DNA of 64,000 nt, from contig NZ_CP033070.1 of NCBI RefSeq assembly GCF_003669035.1, positions 1,116,001 to 1,180,000 of the forward strand. The letters are read 5' to 3'. The DNA comes from Chryseobacterium sp. 3008163. Lineage in GTDB: Bacteria > Bacteroidota > Bacteroidia > Flavobacteriales > Weeksellaceae. The translations under genes and the position numbers were made by a program. Numbering within the stretch: position 1 is the first letter of the stretch; the number at the start of each line of letters is the position of its first letter. Shown here in pieces: positions 1-7,699 of this stretch. The notes below the pieces were generated by a model. It did no database searches. It saw nothing but the letters and a program-made list of their open reading frames with translations, and was not told where the DNA came from.

Positions 1-37
1 GAACCAAATCACTCAAAAAATTTAAAAAAACAAAGCT

Positions 38-1765
38 ATGAACAAGACACTCTCAATAGGACTCGCAGGTTTTTCTTTCACAATAGAAGAACACGCATAC
101 ATAAAGCTCAGCGATTATCTTAACGCTCTTAGAAGCTCACTAGAGGCTTCTGAAGCAGACGAGGTAATGCACGACATAGAAATCAGAATGGTAGAAATCT
201 TCAGAGATACTTTAGGAAAACGTGAAGTAATCAACGATGCTGATGTAGAAAAGGTAATTGCCCAAATCGGTTCTCCTGAAAAAATTGAAGAACAGGAAGA
301 AGCTTATTATTCTGAGAAAAATACAAACTCAAATAGAAATAACTTCTCAGGAACTACACAGACTGATAAAAGACAGTTATTCCGTGATCCTGAAAGACAA
401 AAGATTGCCGGAGTTTGCGCAGGTTTAGCCGCTTATTCAGGAATGGATATTACTTGGATGAGATTAATCTGGGTGGGTGCATTTATCTTTCTTTGGGTAG
501 CACCGGGATCATCTTTCCTAGTGATTATTTTATATTTCATTCTTTGGGCTGTTTTACCGCAAGCAGAGACCGCATCAGATTTTTTGAAAATGAAGGGAAA
601 GCCTTTGAATTTTGACAACCTGAAAGAAGAATCTAGCAAAATTGTACAGTTTGCGAATGAAACTACTACCAGAGCCGGAGAAATTTACATTGAAAATAAA
701 CCTCATATCAATAATGCCGGAAGCGGTGTTTGGAATATTCTAAAATATTTAATAGGTGCATTATTTGTCTTTTTTGCATTTGGAAGCATCATTGGAGTAT
801 TTGTGTTATTCGGACTTTTCGGAATAGATTCAAATTTTCCAGGAGCTAATGAAATGAAATTCCTTTTTGATGATGATGGATTGTACACTGTATTTACTGC
901 ACTAATCATTATAGCATCATTGATTCCTGCAATATTATTCAGTTTGCTAAGCATCAAGATTTTCTCACCAAAAACTAAACTGAGAAACATTGGTTGGGTA
1001 ATAGGAGTTCTTTTTCTGGCAGTTATTGCATTAGGTACTTATTTTGGAGTGAGCATGGCAAAAAAAGAAATGTTCTTAAAAGGACAAAAAGAAGACACTG
1101 AAGAGGTAGCCATCAATACATTATCTGACACCATTTATGTGGACATGAAAAGTGTAACAATCCCTCAGAACTTCACTGCATACGACGATGATCTTTTTTC
1201 TGATAAAATATCTGTTTATGAGAAAGACTGGATTCATGTGGACGTTACAAGAAAAGCAGATATCAAAACCCCTTATTTAATTATTAAAAAGGAGGCGAAA
1301 GGATACAATATTCCGCTTAATGCAAGTGTTCCAGTGGAGATTGTTGGTAACAAAGTGATTCTTCCTAATTATATTAAATATCCTTACGATCACCGTTTCA
1401 GAGATTACAGCATTGATTACGAATTGGTAATTCCACAAAACTCAATTGTAATTCCTTTGAAGAAAGACGGAATCAATTTTGACGGAGATACAGACGGAAA
1501 TGGTATCAATGACAATGATGAAGAAGACAATAACGACGATGAAAATGGCAATATTTCAATTGAGAAAAACAAAATCTCTATCAACGGTTCTACCATAGAA
1601 TACAACGATAACGATAGAGACAGCGTCATCATCAATGGCAAGAAATATCAAAAAGATGAAGCCAAAAAGATTATGGATACGATGAAGATGAACATTGATA
1701 AAATGAAAGACGTTGATATCAAAATAAAAGATGGAAAAAAAGAAGTTTCTATCAAAACCAAATAA
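38..1765 (+). CDS. PspC domain-containing membrane protein
   Basis: A 575-residue envelope protein. Residues 1-105 are a soluble helical N-terminal domain ending in GSPEKIEEQ. A PspC domain follows at about 112-175 (RDPERQKIAGVCAGLAAY, then a hydrophobic stretch). Three further membrane segments lie near 232-262, 285-310 and 315-338. The rest is a non-cytoplasmic C-terminal domain containing an Asp/Asn-rich stretch at about 480-507 with the pattern DxDGNGxxDxxE, which resembles calcium-binding loops of thrombospondin type 3 repeats. PspC domains are linked to envelope-stress sensing. In this phylum such genes often follow a small PadR-type regulator, which would lie left of the window. The calcium-binding role is inferred from the motif alone. 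Confidence 0.85.
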   Translation: MNKTLSIGLAGFSFTIEEHAYIKLSDYLNALRSSLEASEADEVMHDIEIRMVEIFRDTLGKREVINDADVEKVIAQIGSPEKIEEQEEAYYSEKNTNSNRNNFSGTTQTDKRQLFRDPERQKIAGVCAGLAAYSGMDITWMRLIWVGAFIFLWVAPGSSFLVIILYFILWAVLPQAETASDFLKMKGKPLNFDNLKEESSKIVQFANETTTRAGEIYIENKPHINNAGSGVWNILKYLIGALFVFFAFGSIIGVFVLFGLFGIDSNFPGANEMKFLFDDDGLYTVFTALIIIASLIPAILFSLLSIKIFSPKTKLRNIGWVIGVLFLAVIALGTYFGVSMAKKEMFLKGQKEDTEEVAINTLSDTIYVDMKSVTIPQNFTAYDDDLFSDKISVYEKDWIHVDVTRKADIKTPYLIIKKEAKGYNIPLNASVPVEIVGNKVILPNYIKYPYDHRFRDYSIDYELVIPQNSIVIPLKKDGINFDGDTDGNGINDNDEEDNNDDENGNISIEKNKISINGSTIEYNDNDRDSVIINGKKYQKDEAKKIMDTMKMNIDKMKDVDIKIKDGKKEVSIKTK

Positions 1766-1771
1766 TTAAAC

Positions 1772-1837
1772 TTGAGAGAGTGGCGGAAGGTGTGGATGAA
1801 TAGCAACCGTTTGAAACCCACACCCTTCTACTCTCAA
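1772..1837. other. long imperfect hairpin 3' of the PspC gene
   Basis: The ends TTGAGAG (1772-1778) and CTCTCAA (1831-1837) pair perfectly. Inside, GAAGGTGTGG (1786-1795) pairs with CCCACACCCTTC (about 1817-1828) with one bulge. The loop is about 20 nt. No U-run follows on either strand, so it is not a classical intrinsic terminator. It could stabilise the 3' end of the upstream mRNA or be a small RNA. The 7-bp outer stem recalls a tRNA acceptor stem, but there is no T-arm consensus. Confidence 0.5.
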
Positions 1838-1888
1838 ATAAATAGCAAAAATTTTCATTAATAAGTGGTTTATATGCTAAAATAGTCT

Positions 1889-1896
1889 TATATTCG
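1889..1896 (+). promoter_or_regulatory. candidate -7 promoter element for the 20-residue peptide gene
   Basis: TATATTCG matches the Bacteroidota -7 consensus TAnnTTTG at all but one position. A poor -33 candidate (TTTA, 1869-1872) lies 16 nt upstream. It sits about 35 nt before the ATG of the small ORF at 1931. Its use as a promoter is inferred from position and sequence only. Confidence 0.4.
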
Positions 1897-1930
1897 TAAA
1901 AAAAATTAACCAATACAAAAACATCAAATC

Positions 1931-1993
1931 ATGGTACAATTAGTTTTAGAAATTGCAGTAAAAATCGCAGATTTAATCAGCGGATTATTTTAA
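1931..1993 (+). CDS. candidate 20-residue hydrophobic peptide
   Basis: A short ORF reading MVQLVLEIAV...SGLF, ending in TAA. Three acidic or basic side chains on each face-changing turn (E7, K11, D14) among Leu, Ile and Val suggest an amphipathic or membrane-inserting helix, a size and composition like phenol-soluble modulins or type I toxin peptides. A promoter-like sequence lies upstream. A strong intrinsic terminator follows within 30 nt, before the next gene, so the ORF would form its own transcription unit. No family is recognised. The coding claim rests on this architecture; no conservation data were available. Confidence 0.5.
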   Translation: MVQLVLEIAVKIADLISGLF

Positions 1994-2021
1994 GAGCCAT
2001 AATATTTCAATATATTTGTAG

Positions 2022-2050
2022 AGTATAACCATTATTGGTTATACTTTTTT
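2022..2050 (+). terminator. intrinsic terminator after the 20-residue peptide gene
   Basis: A perfect 9-bp stem, AGTATAACC (2022-2030) with GGTTATACT (2037-2045), closes a 6-nt loop and runs into a T-tract (2045-2050). It ends transcription of the small ORF and lies just before the acyltransferase start at 2068. It also argues against starting the acyltransferase at the upstream ATG at 2035, which lies inside the hairpin loop. Confidence 0.85.
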
Positions 2051-2067
2051 GTTTTAAATTTAAATTC

Positions 2068-2664
2068 ATGAAAAAGCTATTAGGCAAATTGATATTAAAA
2101 ATATTGGGTTGGAAAGTCGTTCTTCAGGGTGATGTAAATAGCCTGAACCGTTGTATTCTGGTGGTGGCACCCCACACCCACAACATGGAATACATATTGG
2201 GAAATCTTGCTTACTGGACCTTAGAAAAGCCATTGAAAATCATTATCAAAGATGCGCACACAAAAGCCTGGTATGGTTCGCTTGTACGTGGTTTAGGTGG
2301 TATCGGTATCGACAGAAGCCAAAAAAATGATTTGATCAATTTTGTTGCAAATGAATTTAAAAAAGACGATTTCAGCTTAGTAATCACTCCCGAAGGCACC
2401 AGAAGTTGGGTTCCGAAATGGAGAAAAGGTTTTTATCACATGGCTTTGGCAGCAAAAGTTCCTATTGTTTTAGCGGCAGGAGATTTTAAAAGAAATATTG
2501 TTTATTTAGGTTACACTATCCCCTATGAAAGATTAGAAACTGCATCTTTCCTTGAAGTGATGGAAGAAATTCAAAATTACTATATCAAAAACGACATAGG
2601 ACCGAAAATACCAGCCAATTGGAATCCGAACATTATCGGAAACGATGCAGAAGCGAAGAGCTAA
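2068..2664 (+). CDS. 1-acyl-sn-glycerol-3-phosphate acyltransferase-like (PlsC family)
   Basis: 198 residues, a small single-domain acyltransferase. Visible motifs are the catalytic block PHTHNMEY (about 38-45, a variant of HX4D/E), the segment GGIGIDR, and the acyl-acceptor block PEGTRSWVPKWRKGFYHMA (about 109-127). The family transfers acyl chains from acyl-ACP or acyl-CoA to lysophospholipid-type acceptors at the inner membrane. The ATG at 2068 is chosen because the upstream ATG at 2035 falls in a terminator hairpin. It is followed 37 nt later by the thioesterase gene. The true acceptor substrate cannot be read from the sequence. Confidence 0.85.
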   Translation: MKKLLGKLILKILGWKVVLQGDVNSLNRCILVVAPHTHNMEYILGNLAYWTLEKPLKIIIKDAHTKAWYGSLVRGLGGIGIDRSQKNDLINFVANEFKKDDFSLVITPEGTRSWVPKWRKGFYHMALAAKVPIVLAAGDFKRNIVYLGYTIPYERLETASFLEVMEEIQNYYIKNDIGPKIPANWNPNIIGNDAEAKS

Positions 2665-2701
2665 AAACAAAATTACTCATTACCAATTACTCATATAACA
2701 C

Positions 2702-3136
2702 ATGTATACAGAAGGCAAAACAAAAGAAGAAATTTTAGAATTCATCAACAACTGGGGCGAGGAAACTTTTGCTAAAACCCTTGATATACAATTTATTGAC
2801 ATCGATCTTGAAAACGAGACGCTTACGGCAACGATGCCTGTTTTACCTAAAATCCATCAGCCTTTCGGGATTATGCACGGCGGTGCAAGTTGTGTATTAG
2901 CTGAAACGATGGGTTCAAGTCTTTCTAATATTTTCATAGACGGAAGTAAATATTTCGGCGTGGGAACCAATATCAATTCCAATCATTTAAGAAGCAAAAA
3001 AGACGGAATTGTAACCGCAGTTGCAAGATTCATCAGAAAAGGAAAGACCATGCATGTTTCTGAAATTGAAATACGTGACGAAAAAGGCCAACTGATCAAT
3101 CATACGACAATGACGAATAATATTATTAATAAGTAA
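2702..3136 (+). CDS. PaaI-family hotdog-fold thioesterase
   Basis: 144 residues, the usual size of a single hotdog domain. The helix motif HGGASCVLAETMGS (about 60-73) is diagnostic: the HGG and the acidic Glu belong to the active site of PaaI/YbgC-type acyl-CoA thioesterases. The next gene, 13 nt downstream, is a chorismate-utilising isochorismate synthase. This pairing suggests the enzyme hydrolyses 1,4-dihydroxy-2-naphthoyl-CoA in menaquinone synthesis; that substrate assignment is inferred from context. Confidence 0.85.
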   Translation: MYTEGKTKEEILEFINNWGEETFAKTLDIQFIDIDLENETLTATMPVLPKIHQPFGIMHGGASCVLAETMGSSLSNIFIDGSKYFGVGTNINSNHLRSKKDGIVTAVARFIRKGKTMHVSEIEIRDEKGQLINHTTMTNNIINK

Positions 3137-3149
3137 TATTTAAAGTTTA

Positions 3150-4118
3150 ATGATTTACTTCAAATTTCCTTTTGACGAAAAGCTCTATTCTACAGACGAA
3201 AATTCAGATAAAAAAACAGTCATTTTCAAGTCTTTTGACCAAGCTGAAAGTGTTCATTTTAAAGGAAATTGTATTGAAGTCAACACTATTTCAGAAAGAT
3301 TCTCTAATCAATCATTAGCTAAAGACGAAACCGAATTTTCGGCGGAAACGCACGATGAATATTTAGGAAAACTTCAACAAATTATTAATGTTATCAAAGA
3401 AAATCAACTTCCGAAGCTTGTGCTTTCACGAAGGAAAATTTTCAAAGACTTTAATGAAATCAATCTAGAGGAAAGTTTTAATAACATATGTAAAGTTTAT
3501 CCAAACGCTTTTCGATATATTTTTATTAAAAACAGCAAAGCCTGGATGGGTGCTTTTTCGGAGGTTTTAGGAAAATTCAATAAATCTACCCACGAGTTTG
3601 AAACGATGGGCTTAGCGGGTACGATTCCCGTGTCTGAAAGCTGGACAGTTAAAGAAATTGAAGAACAAAAACCCGTATCGTCATATATCAGAAATGTTTT
3701 AGAAAAATTCAATACAGAATCTGAAATTCAGGAATCTGAAACCTATGATCACATTTCAGGAAATATTAAACATTTAAAGACTGATTTTAAACTAAAAATA
3801 AATCCCGAAGATCTTGATTTAATCATTGAAGAACTTCATCCGACGCCGGCAGTCTGCGGAATTCCAAAAGATTTTTGCAAAGATAAAATTCAGGAATTTG
3901 AAAAGTTTCCGAGAGAATTGTATGCCGGATTTATCAGAATTGAAACAGATGATTTCATTCAGTATTTTGTCAACTTACGTTGTGCTAAATTATACAGCGA
4001 TTCTGTACATCTATTCGTGGGCGGTGGAATTACGGCTCAAAGCAATCCTGAAAAAGAATGGAGAGAAACGGAATTGAAATCTGAAGCCGTTTTGAAAAAC
4101 CTTTCTTTTTCAAATTAA
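3150..4118 (+). CDS. menF: isochorismate synthase / chorismate-binding protein
   Basis: 322 residues. The chorismate-binding fold is recognised from LVLSRRKI, MGLAGTIP, HPTPAVCGIPKDF, YAGFIRIE and the C-terminal FVGGGITAQS plus EWRETELKSEA. MenF/EntC-type enzymes convert chorismate to isochorismate, the entry step of menaquinone (or catecholate siderophore) synthesis. The adjacent thioesterase, a menC gene later in the window (55.9-56.9 kb) and the absence of siderophore synthesis genes favour menaquinone. It is shorter than E. coli MenF, mostly at the N-terminus, as is common in this phylum. Confidence 0.85.
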   Translation: MIYFKFPFDEKLYSTDENSDKKTVIFKSFDQAESVHFKGNCIEVNTISERFSNQSLAKDETEFSAETHDEYLGKLQQIINVIKENQLPKLVLSRRKIFKDFNEINLEESFNNICKVYPNAFRYIFIKNSKAWMGAFSEVLGKFNKSTHEFETMGLAGTIPVSESWTVKEIEEQKPVSSYIRNVLEKFNTESEIQESETYDHISGNIKHLKTDFKLKINPEDLDLIIEELHPTPAVCGIPKDFCKDKIQEFEKFPRELYAGFIRIETDDFIQYFVNLRCAKLYSDSVHLFVGGGITAQSNPEKEWRETELKSEAVLKNLSFSN

Positions 4119-4120
4119 CC

Positions 4121-4186
4121 GGATGACTTACTCAATTCATGCGGATAAACTTCTAAAGTTATGCGGATGACTTTACTGAATCACAC
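4121..4186. repeat. three degenerate 22-bp tandem units
   Basis: Three successive 22-nt units begin at 4121, 4143 and 4165 with GGATGACTT, GGATAAACTT and GGATGACTTT, and the first two end in ATGC. The array starts directly after the menF stop codon, before the shared terminator. No function is evident. Confidence 0.6.
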
Positions 4187-4227
4187 GCATTAGTTTAGAA
4201 CACTTTCAAATCAATTATCTTAAAACA

Positions 4228-4262
4228 AAAAAATCCTCTCTCAAAAACTGAAAGAGGATTAT
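4228..4262. terminator. bidirectional terminator between convergent genes
   Basis: AATCCTCT (4232-4239) pairs with AGAGGATT (4253-4260). An A-run lies on the left and TATATTTTAT on the right, so both strands have a U-rich tail. It separates menF (+) from the small membrane protein and marC (-). Confidence 0.75.
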
Positions 4263-4280
4263 ATTTTATATCAGAAATGA

Positions 4281-4475
4281 CTATTTCTTTACTCCGATTT
4301 TACTCCAAGTATTCATAATGAAGAGTACGAAAAGTCCGACTACACCACAAATAATTGAAATTACATATTTCATATTGTCCTCGGATGAAATTTCTGAATG
4401 CCAATCTATTGCATAAATGTTGATTGCGATAATAATGATAAACACGATCAAAAATACTTTATAAAACTTCTGCAT
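4281..4475 (-). CDS. small two-helix membrane protein, unknown function
   Basis: 64 residues with two hydrophobic segments, about 6-24 (FLIVFIIIIAINIYAI) and 36-56 (YVISIICGVVGLFVLFIM), separated by a short polar acidic loop. It starts 5 nt after the marC stop codon and so is probably cotranscribed with it. No family is recognised. Confidence 0.6.
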   Translation of the reverse strand: MQKFYKVFLIVFIIIIAINIYAIDWHSEISSEDNMKYVISIICGVVGLFVLFIMNTWSKIGVKK

Positions 4476-4480
4476 GATAA

Positions 4481-5083
4481 TTAAAAATTAATGTTTGCTT
4501 GTATTAGTTGAGCAAAATTTGCTGTAAATAATTTGATTGAAATTGCCAAAAGGATAATCCCGAAAACTTTCTGTAGAATCGACAAAGTCGCCTCTCCCAT
4601 TCTCTTCTCTAGCCAAGGAGCAGATTTCAGCACCAAATATACGAAAATTGTGTTGAGAATAATCCCAAGAATGATATTGATATCATGAAATTCGGCACGT
4701 AATGACAATGTTGTTGTAAGAGTTCCAGCACCTGCAACCAAAGGAAACGCAATCGGAACAATAGATGCAGCCTTTGCTTCTGTGGTTTTATTGATTTCGA
4801 TACCTAGAATCATTTCTAAAGCAATCACAAAAATTACAACTGCGCCTGCAATCGCAAATGAGTTCACATCTACACCAATAAATTTCAAAAGCTTATTTCC
4901 TACAAAAAGAAACACAATCATGATTAATCCAGCAGTGATTGACGCTCTTCTCGCTTCAATTTGTCCGAATTTTTGCTTTAAGCTAACGATAATTGGAATA
5001 GATCCGATGATGTCAATCACCGCAAAAAGCACCATAAAACAAGTTACCGTTTCTTTGATAGAAAAATCGTCAAAAATCTCCAT
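4481..5083 (-). CDS. MarC family membrane protein
   Basis: 200 residues, about six transmembrane segments covering nearly the whole chain. The family is recognised from FAVIDIIGSIPIIVSL at the N-terminus, the middle block FVIALEMILGIE and AASIVPIAFPLVAGAGTLTT. MarC (UPF0056) proteins are inner-membrane proteins of unresolved transport function; the old link to multiple antibiotic resistance has not held up. It lies 44 nt downstream of batD on the same strand, possibly as a readthrough unit. Confidence 0.9.
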   Translation of the reverse strand: MEIFDDFSIKETVTCFMVLFAVIDIIGSIPIIVSLKQKFGQIEARRASITAGLIMIVFLFVGNKLLKFIGVDVNSFAIAGAVVIFVIALEMILGIEINKTTEAKAASIVPIAFPLVAGAGTLTTTLSLRAEFHDINIILGIILNTIFVYLVLKSAPWLEKRMGEATLSILQKVFGIILLAISIKLFTANFAQLIQANINF

Positions 5084-5127
5084 TATTCAATAATTATTAA
5101 TTTCGCAAAATTATGAATAAAAAATGA

Positions 5128-6867
5128 TTATTTACTAATCTGAGAATACAAATTGATAATATCTTTCAAAAGTTCAGAAATTCCCTCCTGAGATTTTACT
5201 GGCGTATATTTTTCAATCTGAATTCTCTGAGAAAGATTTCGGTATTCTTCTGCCACTGCACTTCCTTTATAATTTTCTAAAAACTGTCTGAAATCATCTT
5301 TAGAACTTTGGAAGTATTGGTTTCTAACTTCAGAGTCCAACTCATCAACCGTCTTAAAAAATTCATCAAAACTCTGACTATCTTTAAGATTTTCCAAGTA
5401 TGTAAAATAATCACCGACATCAGTTTTCAGGCTTTCTCTGATTTCTCTTTCAGTTTCTGCAACAGAACCAAGAGGTTTTTTAGAAGCTATTTTCTCTTTA
5501 ATTACAATACGCTTTTTTTGCCAATTTTTAAACAACAAATACGCAATAAATAAGCCTAAAAGAATTCCTGCATTAATCAAAAGAATGCTCCAATTAAATC
5601 GGCTTTTTTCTTTTACTTTGAAAGTCGTCGTCTTTAATACCGGACTATTGACGGTTTCCAACAATGTATTGGTATATTCGTTTACTTTTTCAACTGTTGT
5701 GCGGGCTTCTAAAACCTCATCGTGCGAAAAGGCAGTAAGATTTAAGGTTTCCTTCCCTAGATTTACATATTCTTTTTCTGAAGGATTAAAGAAAGCAAAT
5801 TCTTCAGTTTTAATATTAAGCTGACCAGATTTATTTGGAATTAAAACGTAATTGGCTAAAATATATCCTTTCATTCCCTCAATTCCCGCAACTACTTTAG
5901 AAGTGATTTTCGGGGCAAAAACTTCATAATCGGCAGAGCTTTCAATTTTAGGCAACTGCATATCGGCCAAGTTCCCTTCTCCTGAAACTTTCAGAATGAC
6001 ATTAACAGGTTTTTTTGCCTCAATTTTTTCTTTAGATTCGTGGTAAACATCCACTTTGAAATTTCCTACAGCATCTTTAAAACATTCCGGTGAACCTTCA
6101 GGAAGCTTTTTAACATTAAGTTTTACCTTATTAGAAACAATTTTATTTTTGCTAGAATAAGAATTTACTGAAGCCGAAACAGACGGCACGTCAACATAAC
6201 CCGACTCATTTGGAAATACAATAAACATTGCTAAAACCTGCGAAGGCATGTTGCTATATCCCGATGGATCGATGTCTGATTTATGAAAATTAATAGAATG
6301 TACATTGATATCTTCCTGCTCCGGAAGATTGATGTGTCTTACTTTTCGAAGGTTGTCTATATTTTTAGAATACACCCTCAAAACAGCAACTGTTGGCTGG
6401 TTCTGATACACTTCTCTATCTTCAATTTCCATATTGAGATAGACGTCATTATCCGTATTTTTTGCAATTGGCTTTTTTTCAATATCACGAATGAAAATAT
6501 CGAAAGGCTCAGTTTTATAGATTTTGTTATTGATAGTCACCAGCACAGAACCAATTCTTATTTTCCCTCTCTGCTTGGGTTCTAAGGCAATTCTGGTAAC
6601 ATATTGTTCAACAGCAACATTAGATTCCGGATCTCTAACCATCTGGTTAAACGACCCGTTTCCAATGATATTAAATTTAGATAAATCTGGTAACCTAAGT
6701 TGACTTTGCTGAACTAAATTATCACCGTTCAGTTCTAAAGTGATCGTTAGATTTACAATATCTTTACCGTTGTAGTCGGTTTTGTCTGGTTTCATATTGA
6801 GTTCTACCTGTCCGTAAGCAATTACGGAGACAAAAGTCAACAATATGTAAATCAATTTTTGTTTCAT
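5128..6867 (-). CDS. batD: BatD family protein
   Basis: 579 residues. A signal peptide (KLIYILLTFVSVIAYGQ) leads into a large periplasmic region of beta-sandwich repeats, with a transmembrane helix at about 430-450 (INAGILLGLFIAYLLF) and a cytoplasmic tail. This is the BatD layout from Bacteroides and Leptospira Bat operons, associated with envelope or oxidative stress resistance. The ATG overlaps the upstream TPR gene stop as TGATG, which fixes the start and indicates translational coupling. It is the last bat gene of the operon. Confidence 0.88.
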   Translation of the reverse strand: MKQKLIYILLTFVSVIAYGQVELNMKPDKTDYNGKDIVNLTITLELNGDNLVQQSQLRLPDLSKFNIIGNGSFNQMVRDPESNVAVEQYVTRIALEPKQRGKIRIGSVLVTINNKIYKTEPFDIFIRDIEKKPIAKNTDNDVYLNMEIEDREVYQNQPTVAVLRVYSKNIDNLRKVRHINLPEQEDINVHSINFHKSDIDPSGYSNMPSQVLAMFIVFPNESGYVDVPSVSASVNSYSSKNKIVSNKVKLNVKKLPEGSPECFKDAVGNFKVDVYHESKEKIEAKKPVNVILKVSGEGNLADMQLPKIESSADYEVFAPKITSKVVAGIEGMKGYILANYVLIPNKSGQLNIKTEEFAFFNPSEKEYVNLGKETLNLTAFSHDEVLEARTTVEKVNEYTNTLLETVNSPVLKTTTFKVKEKSRFNWSILLINAGILLGLFIAYLLFKNWQKKRIVIKEKIASKKPLGSVAETEREIRESLKTDVGDYFTYLENLKDSQSFDEFFKTVDELDSEVRNQYFQSSKDDFRQFLENYKGSAVAEEYRNLSQRIQIEKYTPVKSQEGISELLKDIINLYSQISK

Positions 6868-7601
6868 CACCAATCTTTCTCATTGCTTTGAGGCAACGAA
6901 TAAGAATTCTTATTTAAAATCCTTTTGGCAGTTTCTTTTTCTTTTTCGCCTACTTTATCTAGTATTGCGTTTTGAAGATCTTTAGGCATTTTGCCCTGAT
7001 TATTTTTATTAGAATCGGGCTGATTTCCTTCTGGGCTGTTACCCTCATTTTTCTGACCTTCGCCTTTATCTTTAGAATCGCCTTTTTGATCTTTATCTTT
7101 TTGCTGATCTTCGCCTCCGCCGCCTTTGCCGGATTTGTCATCTTTATTTTTCTTCTGCTGATTTTCTTTTTCCTTTAATTTGGCAATTTCAAAATTCTTT
7201 CTCGTTGCTTCATTGTAAGGATCTTGTTTTAGCGATTGTTTATAAAAATCAGCTGCCTTCTCAGGCTTATTCATTTGCATATACGTATTTCCCAAGTTAT
7301 GCAAAGCTGCCGCTTTATCTGGAATTGTTTGGGAAAGACGCTGTGCCTTTTCAAACTCTCCTTTCGCCTCTTCATACTTTTTGCTTTTATATAAAGCATT
7401 ACCCAAATTGTAATGTGCCGTAAAATCTTTTTCGTTCGACTTCACCGCTTCCATGTATCTTGACGACGCACCATCATAATCTTTACCGTTGAATTTCTGA
7501 TTGCCCTCATAGACCAAAGTCTTATAGCTTTTCTGCCCAAACAATGCGCCTGAGCAACAGAAAACAATCATAAACGATAAAAATAAAATTTTAGTATTCA
7601 T
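6867..7601 (-). CDS. TPR protein of the Bat operon (BatC/BatE type)
   Basis: 244 residues. A signal peptide is followed by about three tetratricopeptide repeats between residues 30 and 135 (AHYNLGNALYKSKKYEEAK, ALHNLGNTYMQMNKPEKAADFY). A Lys/Asp/Gly/Gln-rich low-complexity tail covers about 145-205. TPR proteins at this position assemble with BatA and BatB at the periplasmic side of the membrane. The ATG at 7601 is preferred over a TTG nine bases upstream. The stop overlaps the batD start (TGATG). A 98-nt gap separates it from batB, so it may also have its own promoter. Confidence 0.85.
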   Translation of the reverse strand: MNTKILFLSFMIVFCCSGALFGQKSYKTLVYEGNQKFNGKDYDGASSRYMEAVKSNEKDFTAHYNLGNALYKSKKYEEAKGEFEKAQRLSQTIPDKAAALHNLGNTYMQMNKPEKAADFYKQSLKQDPYNEATRKNFEIAKLKEKENQQKKNKDDKSGKGGGGEDQQKDKDQKGDSKDKGEGQKNEGNSPEGNQPDSNKNNQGKMPKDLQNAILDKVGEKEKETAKRILNKNSYSLPQSNEKDW

Positions 7602-7699
7602 CCCTTGCAAAATTATTCCTTTATATGTTAAGAAACAGTCTTTTAATTGTTAAAATTGGGTTAAAGTATTCACTAGGTTAAGATTTTAACAAAAGCAAA

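Noticed and set aside
1772..1837. tRNA gene
   Set aside because: The 7-bp end stem is acceptor-like, but there is no D-arm, no anticodon arm and no T-arm consensus, and the 66-nt length is too short.
2035..2067. Upstream ATG start for the acyltransferase
   Set aside because: It lies in the loop of the intrinsic terminator and would add an unrelated Phe-rich leader.
4121..4186. CRISPR array
   Set aside because: Units are 22 nt, directly adjacent and degenerate, without spacers; no cas genes nearby.
6867..7200. Other-frame ORFs in the TPR gene tail
   Set aside because: Low-complexity Lys/Asp-rich codons open all frames by composition; they do not look like proteins.
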